A stretch of DNA of 64,000 nt from Hepsetus odoe. Its lineage: Eukaryota > Chordata > Actinopteri > Characiformes > Hepsetidae. The notes under the pieces are model-generated. The model ran no database searches. It saw nothing but the letters and a program-made list of their open reading frames with translations, and was not told the DNA's origin. A program made the translations under genes and the position numbers. The stretch is from contig CM029386.1 in assembly GCA_017165825.1 (NCBI GenBank), forward strand, positions 6,497,582-6,561,581, written 5' to 3'. Shown here one piece after another: positions 25,605 to 36,999 of the stretch. Position 1 is the stretch's first letter. Each line of letters opens with the position of its first letter.

Positions 25605-25792
25605 TAGTAGGTTCAAATCCCAGAACAGCAGGCTGCCCTGAGGTACCCATGAGCAAGGTACCGTCCCCGGGCGCTTTCAGCTGCCCACTGCTGCATGGTG
25701 TTTGCATGGGTTAAAAGCAGAGGTCCAATTTTGTTGTGGTTCACCGCGCTGTGCTGTGACCTTGCAACGACAAGAATAGTCACTTCACTTTC
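25605..25792 (+). repeat. SINE family B inserted in the RTE LINE
   Basis: Begins with a degenerate tRNA-like head (GGTTCAAATCCCAGAACAG), then CTGCCCTGAGGTACCCATGAG and the GACAAGAATAGTCACTTCAC tail, opposite in orientation to the LINE it interrupts. Confidence 0.8.
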
Positions 25793-26089
25793 TTTCTTTT
25801 CCCATAACTTCATGTGCTGTGGCTGATCAACTTTATCCCTCTATAGTTACTAGAGCTCTGTGCATCACCTTATTAATTTTCACTCCTCAGGCATCCTCTA
25901 ACTTTCCAAGATTGTGTTAAACAATCTGGTCAGAAACTCAACTGCCATCTCCCCTAAACATCTCCATGTTTCCACTGGTATGTCATCCAGTCCAACAGCC
26001 TTTCCATTCTTCATCCTCTTCATTGCTGCCCTTATTTCCATCTTGCTTATTTGCTGCACTTCCTGGTTCACTATCCTCACATTGTCCAA

Positions 26090-26092
<3 letters not shown>

Positions 26093-26172
<80 letters not shown>
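26093..26172. repeat. TC microsatellite inside the LINE
   Basis: About 40 uninterrupted TC units. Several plus-strand frames across it appear open only because TC repeats encode Leu-Ser. Confidence 0.95.
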
Positions 26173-26175
<3 letters not shown>

Positions 26176-27365
26176 ATTCATCAGCCCCTCAAAGCATTCT
26201 TTCCATCTGCTCAACACGCTATTCACCTATAAGTCGCCATTTCTATCTTTAATCGCCCCACCTGCTGCAGATCTGTCTCTGGTTCAGCCAATCGGTAGCT
26301 GTCTTTTCTCCCTCTTTACTGTCTCAACTTCTCTACAAGCAATTCACCAAACACCTTATCTTTTGGCCTTGCCACTGCTTTCTTTGGCTCATGGTCATCT
26401 CCTTGCACACCTGTCTACTTTCTTCTTTCATCTCTTGACTGTCCCATGCTCCTTTGCCTCCTCTCTGTATACACTCCTGCACTTTGGTTCCACCACCAAG
26501 CTCTTTTTATCCTCCTTCCTCCTTCCAGATGTCACACCAAGTACCTTCTAGCTGTCTGCCTTATCACGTCTGCAGTAGTTTCCCAGCAATCTGGTAGTGC
26601 TTCAACACTTAGTACCCATGTTAATTCTGCCTGAATTCCACCTTGCAGTTCCCCTCCTTCAGCTTCCACCACCTGATCCTCGACTCTGCCCTGACTTTCC
26701 TCCTCCTCTTTTGACCTCCAAGGTCATCCTACAGACCACCATCCTATGCTGTTTAGCTACACTCTCCCCTGTCACTACTTTGCAGTCTCCAATCTCCTTC
26801 AGATTGAACCTCCTGCAAAGAATATAATCCACCTGTGAGCATCTTCCTCCACTCATATACTGTCACCCTGTGCTCCTCCCTCTTCTTAAAATTAGTATTA
26901 ACTACAGCCATTTCCATCCTTTTTGCAAAATCTACAACCATCTGACCTTCAGCATTCCTCGCCTTGACATCATACCTACCCATCAACTTCTCATCACCTC
27001 TGATCCCTTCAACAACATTACCATTAAAATCGCAGTCACCACTTTCCCCTGGGCAGCACTCTCTATCACTTCATCTAACTCACTCCAGAATTCTTCTTTC
27101 TCTTCCATCACAACCAACTTGTGGGTATAAGTACTAACAATATTCCTCATCATACTTTCAACTTCCAACTTCAAACTCATCACTCTCTTAACCTCCAAAA
27201 CACTCTCCACATATTCTTCCTTCGGGATAACCCCAATACACAAAATGCAACCGCCCTCTCTCCATCATATCAGCTAATTCTCTTCCCTTACCAGTCATGC
27301 TGCCAACATTCAAAGTTCCTTCCTCACGTCCACTCTCCTCCCCTTCTTTCTTTCCTCCTACATGT

Positions 27366-28055
27366 CGTGGAAAATTAAGTGAGTCGAAGTCAGAAACTTT
27401 TTCTAAGTCAGAAGTCAAATGAAGTCAAAAATCAAACAAAGTCAGAGAGATGCAGCACAACAACTTTACTGAAGAGTTTCAGCAGGCGTGGTCCAGTGAG
27501 GGCAGTTCCAAATGCTCATCCCAACTTCAGACTTACATTTCAATCACCTTTGTTCTCCTTTAAAATTTATATAAATCCATCCCATTAATACTTTTCCACC
27601 AATAATATTCAATGCTGTCATGATTAACACCTCTGTTTCCCCGCCTTTACCACTTCACCAACGATATACAAAGGTCTTTCCACTGATGGCTCCCTGTCTT
27701 ATCTGCTACAAGCATTTTTTGGCGATGTCACTATTGATTGATTGGAAAATATAACCATTTGCTACTGGTTGTCTGTGGAAACCATTGTTCAATTAAAAAT
27801 GTAACTTTGCTTCTGGATATCTGGGAACTTGCGAGACAGCATAAGACACTGGACAAAATGTAACTGTTTGCAGGTGCAACTGCTTGCTTTCCCGTGGGAA
27901 CTCAGTGGAGTGAGACACCGTAGAACAGGGACAAAAGTAAAGGGATTTTTGCTATACACACTGCTCCATGATTTTATACACACAAACTATTCTTCTTTTC
28001 CTTCTTCTTATTATTATTTGATGTTGTTGTTGTTGTTGTTATTCACCCTTATTCT
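27366..28055. other. Unassigned DNA between two LINE copies
   Basis: About 690 bp with no recognisable gene. It starts with GAAGTCA-type short repeats (27375-27445), contains a GC-richer stretch at 27830-27940 with no coding support, and ends in a short (GTT)n at 28027-28039. It might be a decayed LTR or DNA element; I cannot tell. Confidence 0.4.
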
Positions 28056-29905
28056 TGAAAATCAATACTAGTTCACTTCTCCTTCACTTCCTCAGGCATC
28101 ATCTCACTTTTCACTTTCATTCCTCTGCCTTATCCATGCTTCCACAAAATATCATCTTGACTCACAGCCTTTCCATCTTTTATCCTCTCTTCATCGCTGT
28201 CCTTACTTCCAGCTTTCTACACTTGCTGCACTTCTTGGTTCACTATCCTCATAACATTCTCTTCATTCCTCAGGCCCTAAAAGTATTCTTTCTATCTGAT
28301 CAACATGCTCTGAGCATGTCACTGAGTATATCCATTTCTGTCCCTTTTTGCCCAAACCTGCTGCACATCTTTTGCAGCTCTGTCTGTCTAGCTAATCGGT
28401 ATAGTTAATTTTCTTCCTCCTTGCTGTCCAATCTCTCATACATTTCACCAACACCTTATCTCTAGCCTTCGCCACTGCTTTCTTTACGTTGCACTTATCT
28501 CCTTCCAATCCTGTCTACTTTCTTCATCTCTCTAACTATCCCACTTCTTCACCAGCTTCTTTGACTATTTACACACTGGACCTCTGGGTTCTAACACCAT
28601 GTTTCCTTATCCTCATTACTGACCCTCCCCATTCCATTTCTTTCCCCACATGTCCGGGGGGGGCCCAATACCAACTCCCAACTGGCTTGTGCTGTGCATC
28701 TGATGCGCCTAAGGATCCTGGCGCTCACTGGTATCTCCCAGTCGCTACCAATTTGTTGAGCCTGGAAGCAGCTTAGGACTCTGTGCTGATCCTGATTAAA
28801 CCCACCTAACTCTTGTACTGCTAGTATACCCAAGGGGGTTGGGTAGCCAGTCAACCTTGGACCCTCAAAGAGGTTTTTTTTTCTCCACAGTGGAGTTTTG
28901 GGTTCCTCTCCTCCGTAGTCGTCTGGCTTTAGCTTCTAGCCTTCAGTTTTTAGACCATGACATTAACCCATGTCTACCATCTATGTAAAGTGCCTTGGGG
29001 CAACTCTGTTGTGAAAGGCGCTATACAAGAATAAATTGAATTGAATTATCCTCCTCCTTCTTTTCAGATGTCCCACCAAGTACCTTTATAGCTGTCTCCC
29101 TTACCACTGTAGTAGTTGCCTAGCCATCTGCTTACTTAACTAACCTACTCCCCAGCAACTCTACTCACCCCCAGAGTCTGTGTTAACTCCTGCCTGAATT
29201 TACCTTGCTTCAGCTTCCATCATTTGATCCACGCTTCTGCCCTTGCTTTCGTCTTCTTATTGACCTCCAAGGTAGTCCTACAGAACACCATTCTATGCTG
29301 CTTAGCCACATTCAAGCCTGTTACTATTTTGCAGTCTCCGCCCCTCGGGACTGACCCTCCTTTAAAGGATATAATCCACCTGTCTACTCTGGTATGTCAC
29401 AGTGTGTTCCTCCTTCTTCTTAAAATAAGTACTTACTACAATCATTTCCATCCTTTTAGCCAACTTTACAACCAATATTCTGCATTCTCCTTTTTCCTCC
29501 ATCTCACTGCCAGCTTGCAAGGCTAAGCACTATCAACACTTTTGATAAACTCCCTTCAGGATAAACACCTGGCCTTATTACCCTTCCATCTAGTCTCAAA
29601 TTCTCTCTCGCTATCATATCAGCTAACTCTCTGCCTTTACAAGTCATGCTGCCAACATTCAAAATCCCTACCACTCTTCGACATGCTTCCTCCTTCTTCG
29701 TCTCCTTTAGTGAACAGTAGCCCAATTTGCACCCACACCCTGGTGGCAATCACTGTTAACAGACGTTGTTAGCTGGACCAATCCAGTATGGAATTAATTG
29801 TCTGTATATTGATTTGGCAAAAGTTTCACACATATATTGACCTTCATGACTGACACTATGAAATACCCTGGCTTGTGCATTCCTGACTGAGTTACACACA
29901 CATAC
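28056..29905 (-). mobile_element. RTE-type LINE, decayed (copy 2), interrupted by another repeat
   Basis: Minus strand, same family as the copy at 24.8-27.4 kb. GILNVGSMTCKGRELADMI is read at about 29690-29630. The reverse-transcriptase region is recognisable only by nucleotide similarity at 28080-28480, and the C-terminal part is missing. A second repeat (about 28606-29048) is inserted near the middle. Confidence 0.72.
28606..29048 (+). repeat. Repeat with AATTGAATTGAA tail (family R, copy 1)
   Basis: Contains CCACATGTCCGGG, GGGGGTTGGGTAGCCAGTCA, CCGTAGTCGTCTGGCTTTAG, then AAGTGCCTTGGGGCAACTCT and GGCGCTATACAAGAATAAAT followed by a short TTGAA tail. Tails of this kind are widespread in fish non-LTR elements/SINEs. 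It is a 5'-truncated insertion in LINE copy 2; a sister copy lies at about 57940-58540. Confidence 0.7.
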
Positions 29906-29939
29906 AATTTATTTATATATATGACTGACTGACTGACTA

Positions 29940-29941
<2 letters not shown>

Positions 29942-29989
<48 letters not shown>

Positions 29990-30130
29990 AGTCAGTCATT
30001 TTCTGCCGCTTGTCCCGAGTGGGGTCGCGGGGGAGTGCTGGAGTTCATCCCAGCTCACAGGGGACACACCCTGGACAGGTTGCCAGCCCATCGCAGTATA
30101 TGTATATGTATATGTGTGTGTGTGTGTATG

Positions 30131-30182
<52 letters not shown>
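29942..30182. repeat. TA/TG microsatellites around a repeat tail fragment
   Basis: (TA)n at about 29942-29990 and 30134-30182, with a TG-rich tract at 30105-30130. Between them, 29990-30103 is a minus-strand repeat tail (complement GATGGGCTGGCAACCTGTCC-like, ending in AAGCGGCAGAAAATGACTGA) identical in type to the tails of the chimeric SINEs at 45.66 and 56.43 kb. Confidence 0.85.
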
Positions 30183-30186
<4 letters not shown>

Positions 30187-30189
30187 TAT

Positions 30190-30750
30190 AGATAGTACTG
30201 TGCAAAGTTTAGGTTGCAAACAAGGAAATGCTTTGTGCTGGAAGTGTTAATCATTTATTTTCATAATCAACAAAATGCAGTGAATGAACAAAAGAGAAAT
30301 CTAAATCAAATCAATATTTGGTGTTACCACCCTTTGCCTTCAAAACAGCATCAGTTCTTCCAGGTACACTTGCACGCAGTTTTTGAAGGAACTCGACTGG
30401 TAGGTTGTTCCAAACATCTTGGAGAAATAACCACAGATCTTCTGTGGATGTAGGCTTCCTTACATCCTTCTGTCTCTTCATGTAATCCAGACACACTGGA
30501 TGATGTTGAGATCAGGGTTCTGTGGGGGCCAGAGGAATTGATGCTGGTTTGAAGGCAAAAGGTAGTGACACCAAATATTGATTTGATTTAGATTTTTCTT
30601 TTGTTCACTCACTTTGCATTTTGTAAATTGATAAAAATAAACAATCATGATTTATATTTCTGAAAGCATTCTTTGTTTACAGCATTTTTTCCACACCTGC
30701 CTAAAACTTTTACACAGTACTGTGTATATATATATATATATATATATATG
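30190..30750. mobile_element. Internally deleted Tc1/mariner element (family 1, copy 2)
   Basis: Inverted ends: the left starts TACTGTGCAAAGTTTAGG and the right ends CCTGCCTAAAACTTTTACAC plus AGTACTGTGTA at about 30722, followed by (TA)n. The right terminal repeat extends inward about 165 bp (to the AAATATTGATTTGATTTAG block near 30573). The middle carries a minus-strand transposase C-terminal piece (30496-30311: MKRQKDVRKPTSTEDLW). Same architecture as the copy at 4755, with its transposase remnant in the opposite orientation relative to the window. Confidence 0.82.
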
Positions 30751-30904
30751 ATTGAAACACTCCATCAGCACAAGTAGGTGGGGTTTAACTACCCCCCAAA
30801 CTTGTTACATTGTTACATTTCCAACCTCCAAAAGCACTTTATTACATTTTAATTTCAAAAAAAGAAAATTTAGTTTTCCCTGTTTATGGATAGTATCGGG
30901 ATCC

Positions 30905-31012
30905 TATATATATAATATAGGTTTGCAGAGGACCGGGAGAAATGGAGACAGTGGATCCGCTGCGGCGACACCTAAACGGGAGCAGCCGAAAGAAAAAGAA
31001 GAAAATCGGGAT
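30905..31012 (+). mobile_element. 3' end fragment of an RTE-type LINE
   Basis: ACCGGGAGAAATGGAGACAG, then CTGCGGCGACACCTAAACGG and GAGCAGCCGAAAGAAAAAGA, the characteristic terminal segment of this LINE family ending in an A/G-rich tail. Heavily 5'-truncated insertion. Confidence 0.72.
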
Positions 31013-31505
31013 CCTACATATAAAACATTTTTACAATACCTAAACCTCTGATTTGTTGTTCTTCATCACAATCATCTTTGACCTGGTCCAAAGATAATAT
31101 GTGTTTCTATCACATTTTGAACTATATTTCTGTTTAGAGTGTATAGTTAGAATAACCTAACTGACATTGATAAACAGATGCTTCATTCTCAGTTAATGTT
31201 ACAGAGAGCAGAGAGTGCATATTTATTAGGTTTTACAACCTTTTTTGGAGAGAAATCTCAGATCAGCTTGAGCATAAAAAGTCTTGTAGCTGTAACTTTA
31301 AAAAAAAATGACAGCTCAAGTGCCTTTATAGTCTACTGACCCCCATCCTCTCTTTTAGTCTCTGTTTAATTTCAGTTAGCTTGGAATACGTAGATCATAT
31401 GTTTTTACATTTTAGATTAATTTATTGCAGGTACAGATCTTATGTATGTGTCAATGTACCCTCCAACCTCTGTGTGACCTCTGTTCCGTATGCTGGTAGA
31501 TGCAC

Positions 31506-31650
31506 ATAAGCGGTGGTCCCAGGATCATAAGGCCGTGGTTTCGAATCCTAGACCAATAGGATGCCCTGAAGTACCGCCCCCTCGCTGCACGTGAGTTTGG
31601 GGGAAATGCAGAACAAGCATTTCGTTGTGTTTCACAGTGACAAGTTTTTA
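31506..31650 (+). repeat. Degenerate SINE family B upstream of plk1
   Basis: AGCGGTGGTCCCAGGATCAT head, TTTCGAATCCTAGACCAATA B-box-like segment, GATGCCCTGAAGTACCGCCC body and a TTCGTTGTGTTTCACAGTGA end. Internally shortened. Confidence 0.7.
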
Positions 31651-31814
31651 TTTGTATCTTATTTCAGGCTAAAAGAATACCATTTTAAGGCTGTCGATGA
31701 GGGTCAAATTATTTCCAAGGCTTCACGGTTTTCCTGTGTGTTCTTTATTTTTACCAGTTTAAAGGCACTAACGCCACCTAGAGCATCTCAAGCGATCCGC
31801 TCCCATCGGCCAGA

Positions 31815-31960
31815 TTTCAAATCGCGAGGGCCAATCAGAAACGATTCTGCCAGGAGAGCCAATTAGGTGCGACGTTGACACGCACGCCAATCAGGAGTAA
31901 CGCTGACACGGGAACCAATCAGGAGTGGCGCTAACGAATAAGAGCAGAATTTAAAAATGT
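31815..31960 (+). promoter_or_regulatory. plk1 promoter: four phased CCAAT boxes and a CHR-like box
   Basis: CCAAT occurs on the plus strand at 31831, 31859, 31887 and 31915, exactly 28 bp apart. A CHR-like TTTAAA follows at 31950-31955, 30 bp after the last CCAAT. A second CHR-type core (TTCAAA, complement TTTGAA) lies at 31816-31821 next to CGCG. NF-Y-bound CCAAT boxes plus a downstream CHR are the known signature of G2/M genes including PLK1, bound by DREAM and B-MYB/FOXM1 complexes. Promoter identity rests on position about 275-400 bp before the start codon; occupancy is inferred. Confidence 0.7.
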
Positions 31961-32232
31961 TGAGCTGAAGTGCAGCTGAGAGACGCGGATTTTCGGACGG
32001 ATCCTGGGGGGGTTTTTTTTTAATGCACGTTTAGCCTTTAGTTTGTCTTAAAAGTTAGTGAGATCCGTTTGCTTAACACCCTTCTGTTAGCTGGAACTGA
32101 GGAGAAGATAATTTTGGGGGCAGCGCTTGGAGTTTTTGTTCAAATTCGTCGCGCAGAGCTGAACTTCTCAGCACTAACGTCCAGCCCTTGGAAAAAACGA
32201 AATCGGCTTTCTATAAATCACCCAGCCACAAC

Positions 32233-35200
32233 ATGAGCGCAGCAGTGGCCAAGGCAGGTCACGGGGACCCAAAATCGGCGCCCTTAAAAGAGATTCCTGA
32301 CATCCTGGTGGACCCGCGGAGCATGAAGCGCTACATGCGAGGCCGCTTCTTAGGCAAGGGCGGCTTCGCCAAGTGCTACGAGATCACAGACATGGACACG
32401 AAGGAGGTGTTCGCCGGCAAGGTGGTGCCCAAGTCGCTGCTGATGAAGCCGCACCAGAAGGAGAAGATGAGTACCGAGATCGCCATCCATAAGAGCCTGG
32501 ACAACCCACACGTCGTGGGCTTCCGTGGATTCTTCGAGGACGACGACTTCGTGTTTGTGGTGCTGGAGATCTGCCGCCGGAGGGTGAGCGCTAACAAACC
32601 TCCTCAAACGGTCGCCTCTCCTCACGCCCGGCGGCGTCGCGACGTTTTTGAGTTGAAAACAGTTTAAATGTCTTTTGCGTTTATTTGTAAGTGTCTTTGG
32701 GCAGCTCGTGTTTTGTTTTCGTTGAGCTTCGCGTCGCTCTCTGTTGGCGACAGGGAATTTAAATTGGCACCGGATGTGACGTCAGGGAGTTTTGAATTTT
32801 TATTTGAATATTTCTTTCGACTTTTCCCTAAATGTAAACACCGTAATGCTTTGCTTTACTTGTTGTTTTTCTTTTCTTTTTTCCGAACACATTTGAAAAG
32901 GTGTGTGTGTGTGTGTATATATGTCCATGTATAAATGAAACCCATGCACACATGTTGAGTTTCTCAGGCTCCTAATGAAAGGGAAGAGCCCACCAAATGT
33001 TCCAGAGTAATGTCTTCTCGGACTGTAAACAAAGCCATTCAGAGCTTTAGCATGTCAATTGTGACTTGAGACAGTTCAGGTAGCGACTGTAATGCAAAAA
33101 TCATCCATGCTTTAGTGAAAGTCATCAAATCAGAAGAACCATTTTGTCTTCCAGTCGCTCAAATTATGCCTTAAAGTGGTAAACAAATCGCTGGAAAGTG
33201 TGTGTGTGAGCAGTGTAGATGTGGCTACTTTTAGTAATTTAATGCAATACTTTTCCATTGCCCTCCTTCAGTCTCTTCTGGAGCTGCACAAGCGCAGGAA
33301 GGCCGTGACTGAGCCTGAAGCCAGATATTTCATGCGCCAGACCATCCAGGGGGTCCACTACCTGCACAATAACCGGGTCATCCATCGGGATCTTAAACTG
33401 GGCAACCTCTTTCTCAACGACGACATGGAGGTGAAAATTGGTAAGCCTGCAGGTCAATTTTTCAGTCTCATCAAATGTAAAGTCCTGTGCAAGTAATTCT
33501 CATAGTCACTGCCCTGTCTACTCTTCAGGTGACTTCGGCTTGGCCACGAAAATAGAGTTTGATGGTGAGAGGAAGAAAACCCTGTGTGGAACCCCAAATT
33601 ACATCGCCCCTGAGGTGCTGTGTAAAAAAGGGCACAGTTTTGAGGTGGATGTCTGGTCGCTGGGTTGTATTCTGTAAGTCCCTTTCAGGAAGAACGTTGG
33701 AAGGTTACATCTATTAGTAATTATTTAAAGCCATCATCGTCCCTTAATTTTCAGTATTTTTATTTATCTATTCAAACCCCAAATGGAGTTAATTACCTGT
33801 TTTTAAACTTCCATACATGGAAAATGATTTTAATAGAAATGAAGAGAAGGTAATGAGCCTTCTCGTTAAAATGGTCACCCAGTCTTTTAATTTTTTAATT
33901 TTTTTTTTTCCTCCCCTCTTTTTATTAGGTACACGTTGCTGGTTGGCAAACCTCCTTTTGAGACCTCTTGCTTGAAGGAGACCTACGTCCGCATCAAGAA
34001 GAACGAGTACACCATCCCCAGAGTTAGTACATCTGGGCCAAAACCCTAAACTTCTACAGTAGTTAATCACAAACAAATAACACTATGTAGTGTATCCATA
34101 ATATTGTGTATGTTAATCCACACTACTTCCCCAAAAACATCAGTTTGGGTTCTGTTTTCAGTATCTTTTGTATTGGACCAAATTTCTTGCTAGTCCTGTT
34201 CTTTTACTCTTTGTAGTTCATGTGCAGAATGGTGTAAAATGACATCTGGTTAAATTTCATAGCTGTGTTTTCTTTCACTTATACATTAATTTTGTCTCTC
34301 TTTCTGTGTGTAGCACATTAATCCAGTGGCTTCAACACTAATTCGCCGGATGCTACATGCAGACCCCACTCTTAGACCATCTGTGGCAGATCTGCTAACG
34401 GATGAGTTTTTTACCTCGGGTTACGTCCCCCTCAGGCTTCCCACCTCCTGCCTTACTGTGCCACCAAGATTCTCTATTGCCCCATCTAGCCTTGAGTCTG
34501 GCCTACATCGAAGACCACTTTCTGCGCTAAATAAAGGTACATATATTGTGTCATATACATATATTCACTTGCTTGAGCTATTAATTGGTATTATCATTTC
34601 TTATTTACCTTTTTAATAAGAGCATTTTTATTTATAAATTCAGTATATAGTCCAGTGAAGCATTATTGACACTCTTCCTATTTAACAAGGATTTTATTTT
34701 ATTAATTTGGACCATGTACTAATATGTAAAACATTTTTTAATCCTTGGTAAGACCAAAACTTGCTGTTAAATCCTTAGTAGCTTCATTGTAAGTCTCAGT
34801 ATAATGGTGCCATTTAAACTTATTTATTTTAATTTAAAAAGATAGTCCAATTGAGAAGATGGGAAAAGTCGAGCAGCCACTAAAGGAAGAGCTTCAGCAA
34901 AGGTTAGTTTAACTTTCATCTTCACCTCATCTAAATGAAGCTTTGGGGGTGGGGTAATACCTTTTTTTTTTTTTTTAAATAAAGCATTAGACATGCTGTC
35001 TGTTTCTTGTCAATACGCATGATCCTGCAGTAGCTGATTAAGTTGGTTTTAATACTTTGATGCAGGGATGGATCTGAACAGCTTGACTGCCATTTGAATG
35101 AAATGTTGCAACAGTTGACCAGTGTCAATGCAGCCAGACCATCAGAGAGAGATTTCGTAAAACAAGGTTAGAACTCACTCTGATGGGTGGGGGTGTAACA

Positions 35201-36646
35201 GTGATTCATATTAATCTCTCCAAAACCTTGGATACCTTTCATTTTGAAATTCTGAGGCACTAAAGAAGGTTGTTTCTAACAGAGGAAGCTGAGGACCCAG
35301 CTTGTATCCCCATCTTCTGGATCAGTAAATGGGTCGACTACTCCGACAAATACGGCCTCGGTGAGAGCTCTGCACTCTGTGGCTTGCGCTTGCCATGCTC
35401 AGACTGGATGTTTTGCTATTAGCCTTCTGAATCAGCTGTAACCTGTAACGCAGGAAAAATGCTGTGGTGGTGGTGGCTGTGGTGAGAATAAAGACACAAT
35501 TGTCTGAGTTAACACAGTACAGTCAAAGTTGTGCTATTTGTCAGTGAGGCAAACTTGTCAAATTGCTAAAGTAAAAACCTAATTAGTAAATTGCTTCATG
35601 TATGGATCACTTTTTCCTTTGAAGTAAAGTTAGAAGTTTGACTGTGTGAAAGTAATCAATGTGTTTCATTTCTCTAGGTTACCAGTTGTGTGATAATAGC
35701 GTTGGGGTTCTGTTCAATGATTCTACTCGCTTAATAATGTATGACGACGGGGACAGTTTGCAGTATATTGATCGCAATGCGGCAGAATCCTACCTCAGCG
35801 TGCGCTCCTACCCTGCTGCCCTGTCCAAAAAGGTGTGCATCCCAATAGTCAAGTAATTGTTGGACTTAATTCATTATGTCTTTGTTCTTACATTGATGTC
35901 CCCCCCTCTCTATCCTGTAGATAACCCTGCTGAAGTATTTTAGAAACTACATGAGTGAGCACTTGTTGAAGGCAGGTGCCAACATAACGCCACGTGATGG
36001 AGACGAGTTGACACGCCTGCCCTACCTACGACATTGGTTCCGCACTAAGAGCGCGATTGTGCTTCATCTGAGCAATGGCACAGTACAAATTAACTTCTTC
36101 CAGGTTGGTATTATAGTTTAAATCATTTTTAGAAACCATGGGATTTTTTTTTTTACTTTTTGTATCTCCCCTTTTCAAAGCTTAACCAAGCATATCTTCA
36201 AGATCAGGCAACTATAATCCAACCCCTAAACACACTGATACCAGGGTTTTTTTGGTCTGGGCTTAGCTACTTTTAGAAAATTTTGGGGTCTCTAATGGAC
36301 AGTCATACTTGGAAATAAATCTTTTTGGCATTTTATTTTCCCCCCATTGTTCTACTGCCTGTTTAGAACCTTTTTTGCTCTGAGCCTTCAGTTTCTTACT
36401 CATGGGGGGGGGGGGGTTTCCTCTTTCTCCATTCAGGACCACACAAAGCTCATCTTGTGCCCCCTGATGGCTGCAGTGACGTACATTAATGAGAAGCGAG
36501 AGTTTTGTACCTACAAAATAAGCCTGATCGAGGAGTATGGCTGTAGCAAAGAGCTGGCAAGTCGCCTCCGCTATGCCCGCAGCATGGTGGAGAAATTGAT
36601 GGCTTGCAAAAGCACAACTGCACCAGCTGCTACCTCTGCTCACTAG
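32233..36646 (+). CDS. plk1: Serine/threonine-protein kinase PLK1 (polo-like kinase 1)
   Basis: Eleven coding exons in phase: 32233-32583, 33272-33440, 33529-33673, 33929-34022, 34314-34536, 34842-34902, 35066-35166, 35283-35360, 35678-35832, 35921-36103, 36437-36646; 589 aa (human 603). The start MSAAVAKAGHGDPKSAPLKE is preferred over an in-frame ATG 45 bp upstream because it matches known fish PLK1 starts. Kinase domain: glycine loop GKGGFA (41-46), Lys63, HRD Asp157, DFG at 175-177, and activation-loop Thr191 in KKTLCGTPNY, equivalent to human Thr210. Two polo boxes follow; Trp398 (SKWVDYSDKYG), His522 and Lys524 (DHTKLILCP) match the human phosphopeptide-binding Trp414, His538 and Lys540. 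The kinase drives mitotic entry, centrosome maturation, kinetochore function and cytokinesis. All key residues are intact, so the gene looks functional. Confidence 0.98.
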
Positions 36647-36982
36647 CAGATGACACACCTTGCAGGGTAACCAGTAAGATAACATGATAGCAGATGGATA
36701 GCCAATCAGGCCACAGCAGGGACTTGAGTCGGAGGACTATTTATTGTTCAAGTGGCTAAAAACCCGCACTTTTTCCATCTGTTTACTAGTCCCTTTCCCT
36801 TTTTCCCCTCACAGGGAAAGCTTAATATGACCATGGTCATTGTCTGCTGCATCATGTATTCATTGCTTTTCTTTGACTTGACTAATCTCTCCTCTCCTCC
36901 CCCCCCATTGCCTTATCTATCCTGTGTAAAAGCTGTAGACAAACAGGTTAATAAGAATTTAAATTGATGGATTGTCCAAATT

Positions 36983-36988
36983 AATAAA
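36983..36988 (+). terminator. plk1 polyadenylation signal candidate
   Basis: AATAAA about 340 bp after the plk1 stop. Another AATAAA near 37376-37381 could give a longer 3' UTR. Confidence 0.55.
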
Positions 36989-36999
36989 GATCTTGTTAA

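Larger units (their letters stand above)
24795..27365 (-). mobile_element. RTE-type LINE, near full length but decayed (copy 1)
   Basis: Reading minus from right to left: an endonuclease-like start (GTLNVGSMTGKGRELADMME, 27300s), endonuclease segments (VNTNFKKREEHRVTVYEWR and VDYILCRRFNLKE, 26.7-26.95 kb), a reverse-transcriptase segment (MKNGKAVGLDDIPVETW near 26 kb), a C-terminal block (WNGWRRVAGVICDRRVPARV near 25.1 kb), and a 3' end at about 24795-24850 whose complement reads GGCAGCAGCCGAAAGAAAAAG, the typical tail of this family. Frameshifts and stops break it, a family B SINE is inserted, and a TC microsatellite has expanded inside. Ordinary degraded retroelement. Confidence 0.85.

Noticed and set aside
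25914..26551. Long plus-strand ORFs rich in Leu and Ser
   Set aside because: Antisense of the RTE LINE and translation of the TC microsatellite.
29996..30254. ORFs with long Tyr-Ile runs
   Set aside because: Translation of (TA)n microsatellites.
32350..32625. Antisense ORFs over plk1 exon 1
   Set aside because: Shadow frames of a conserved coding exon.
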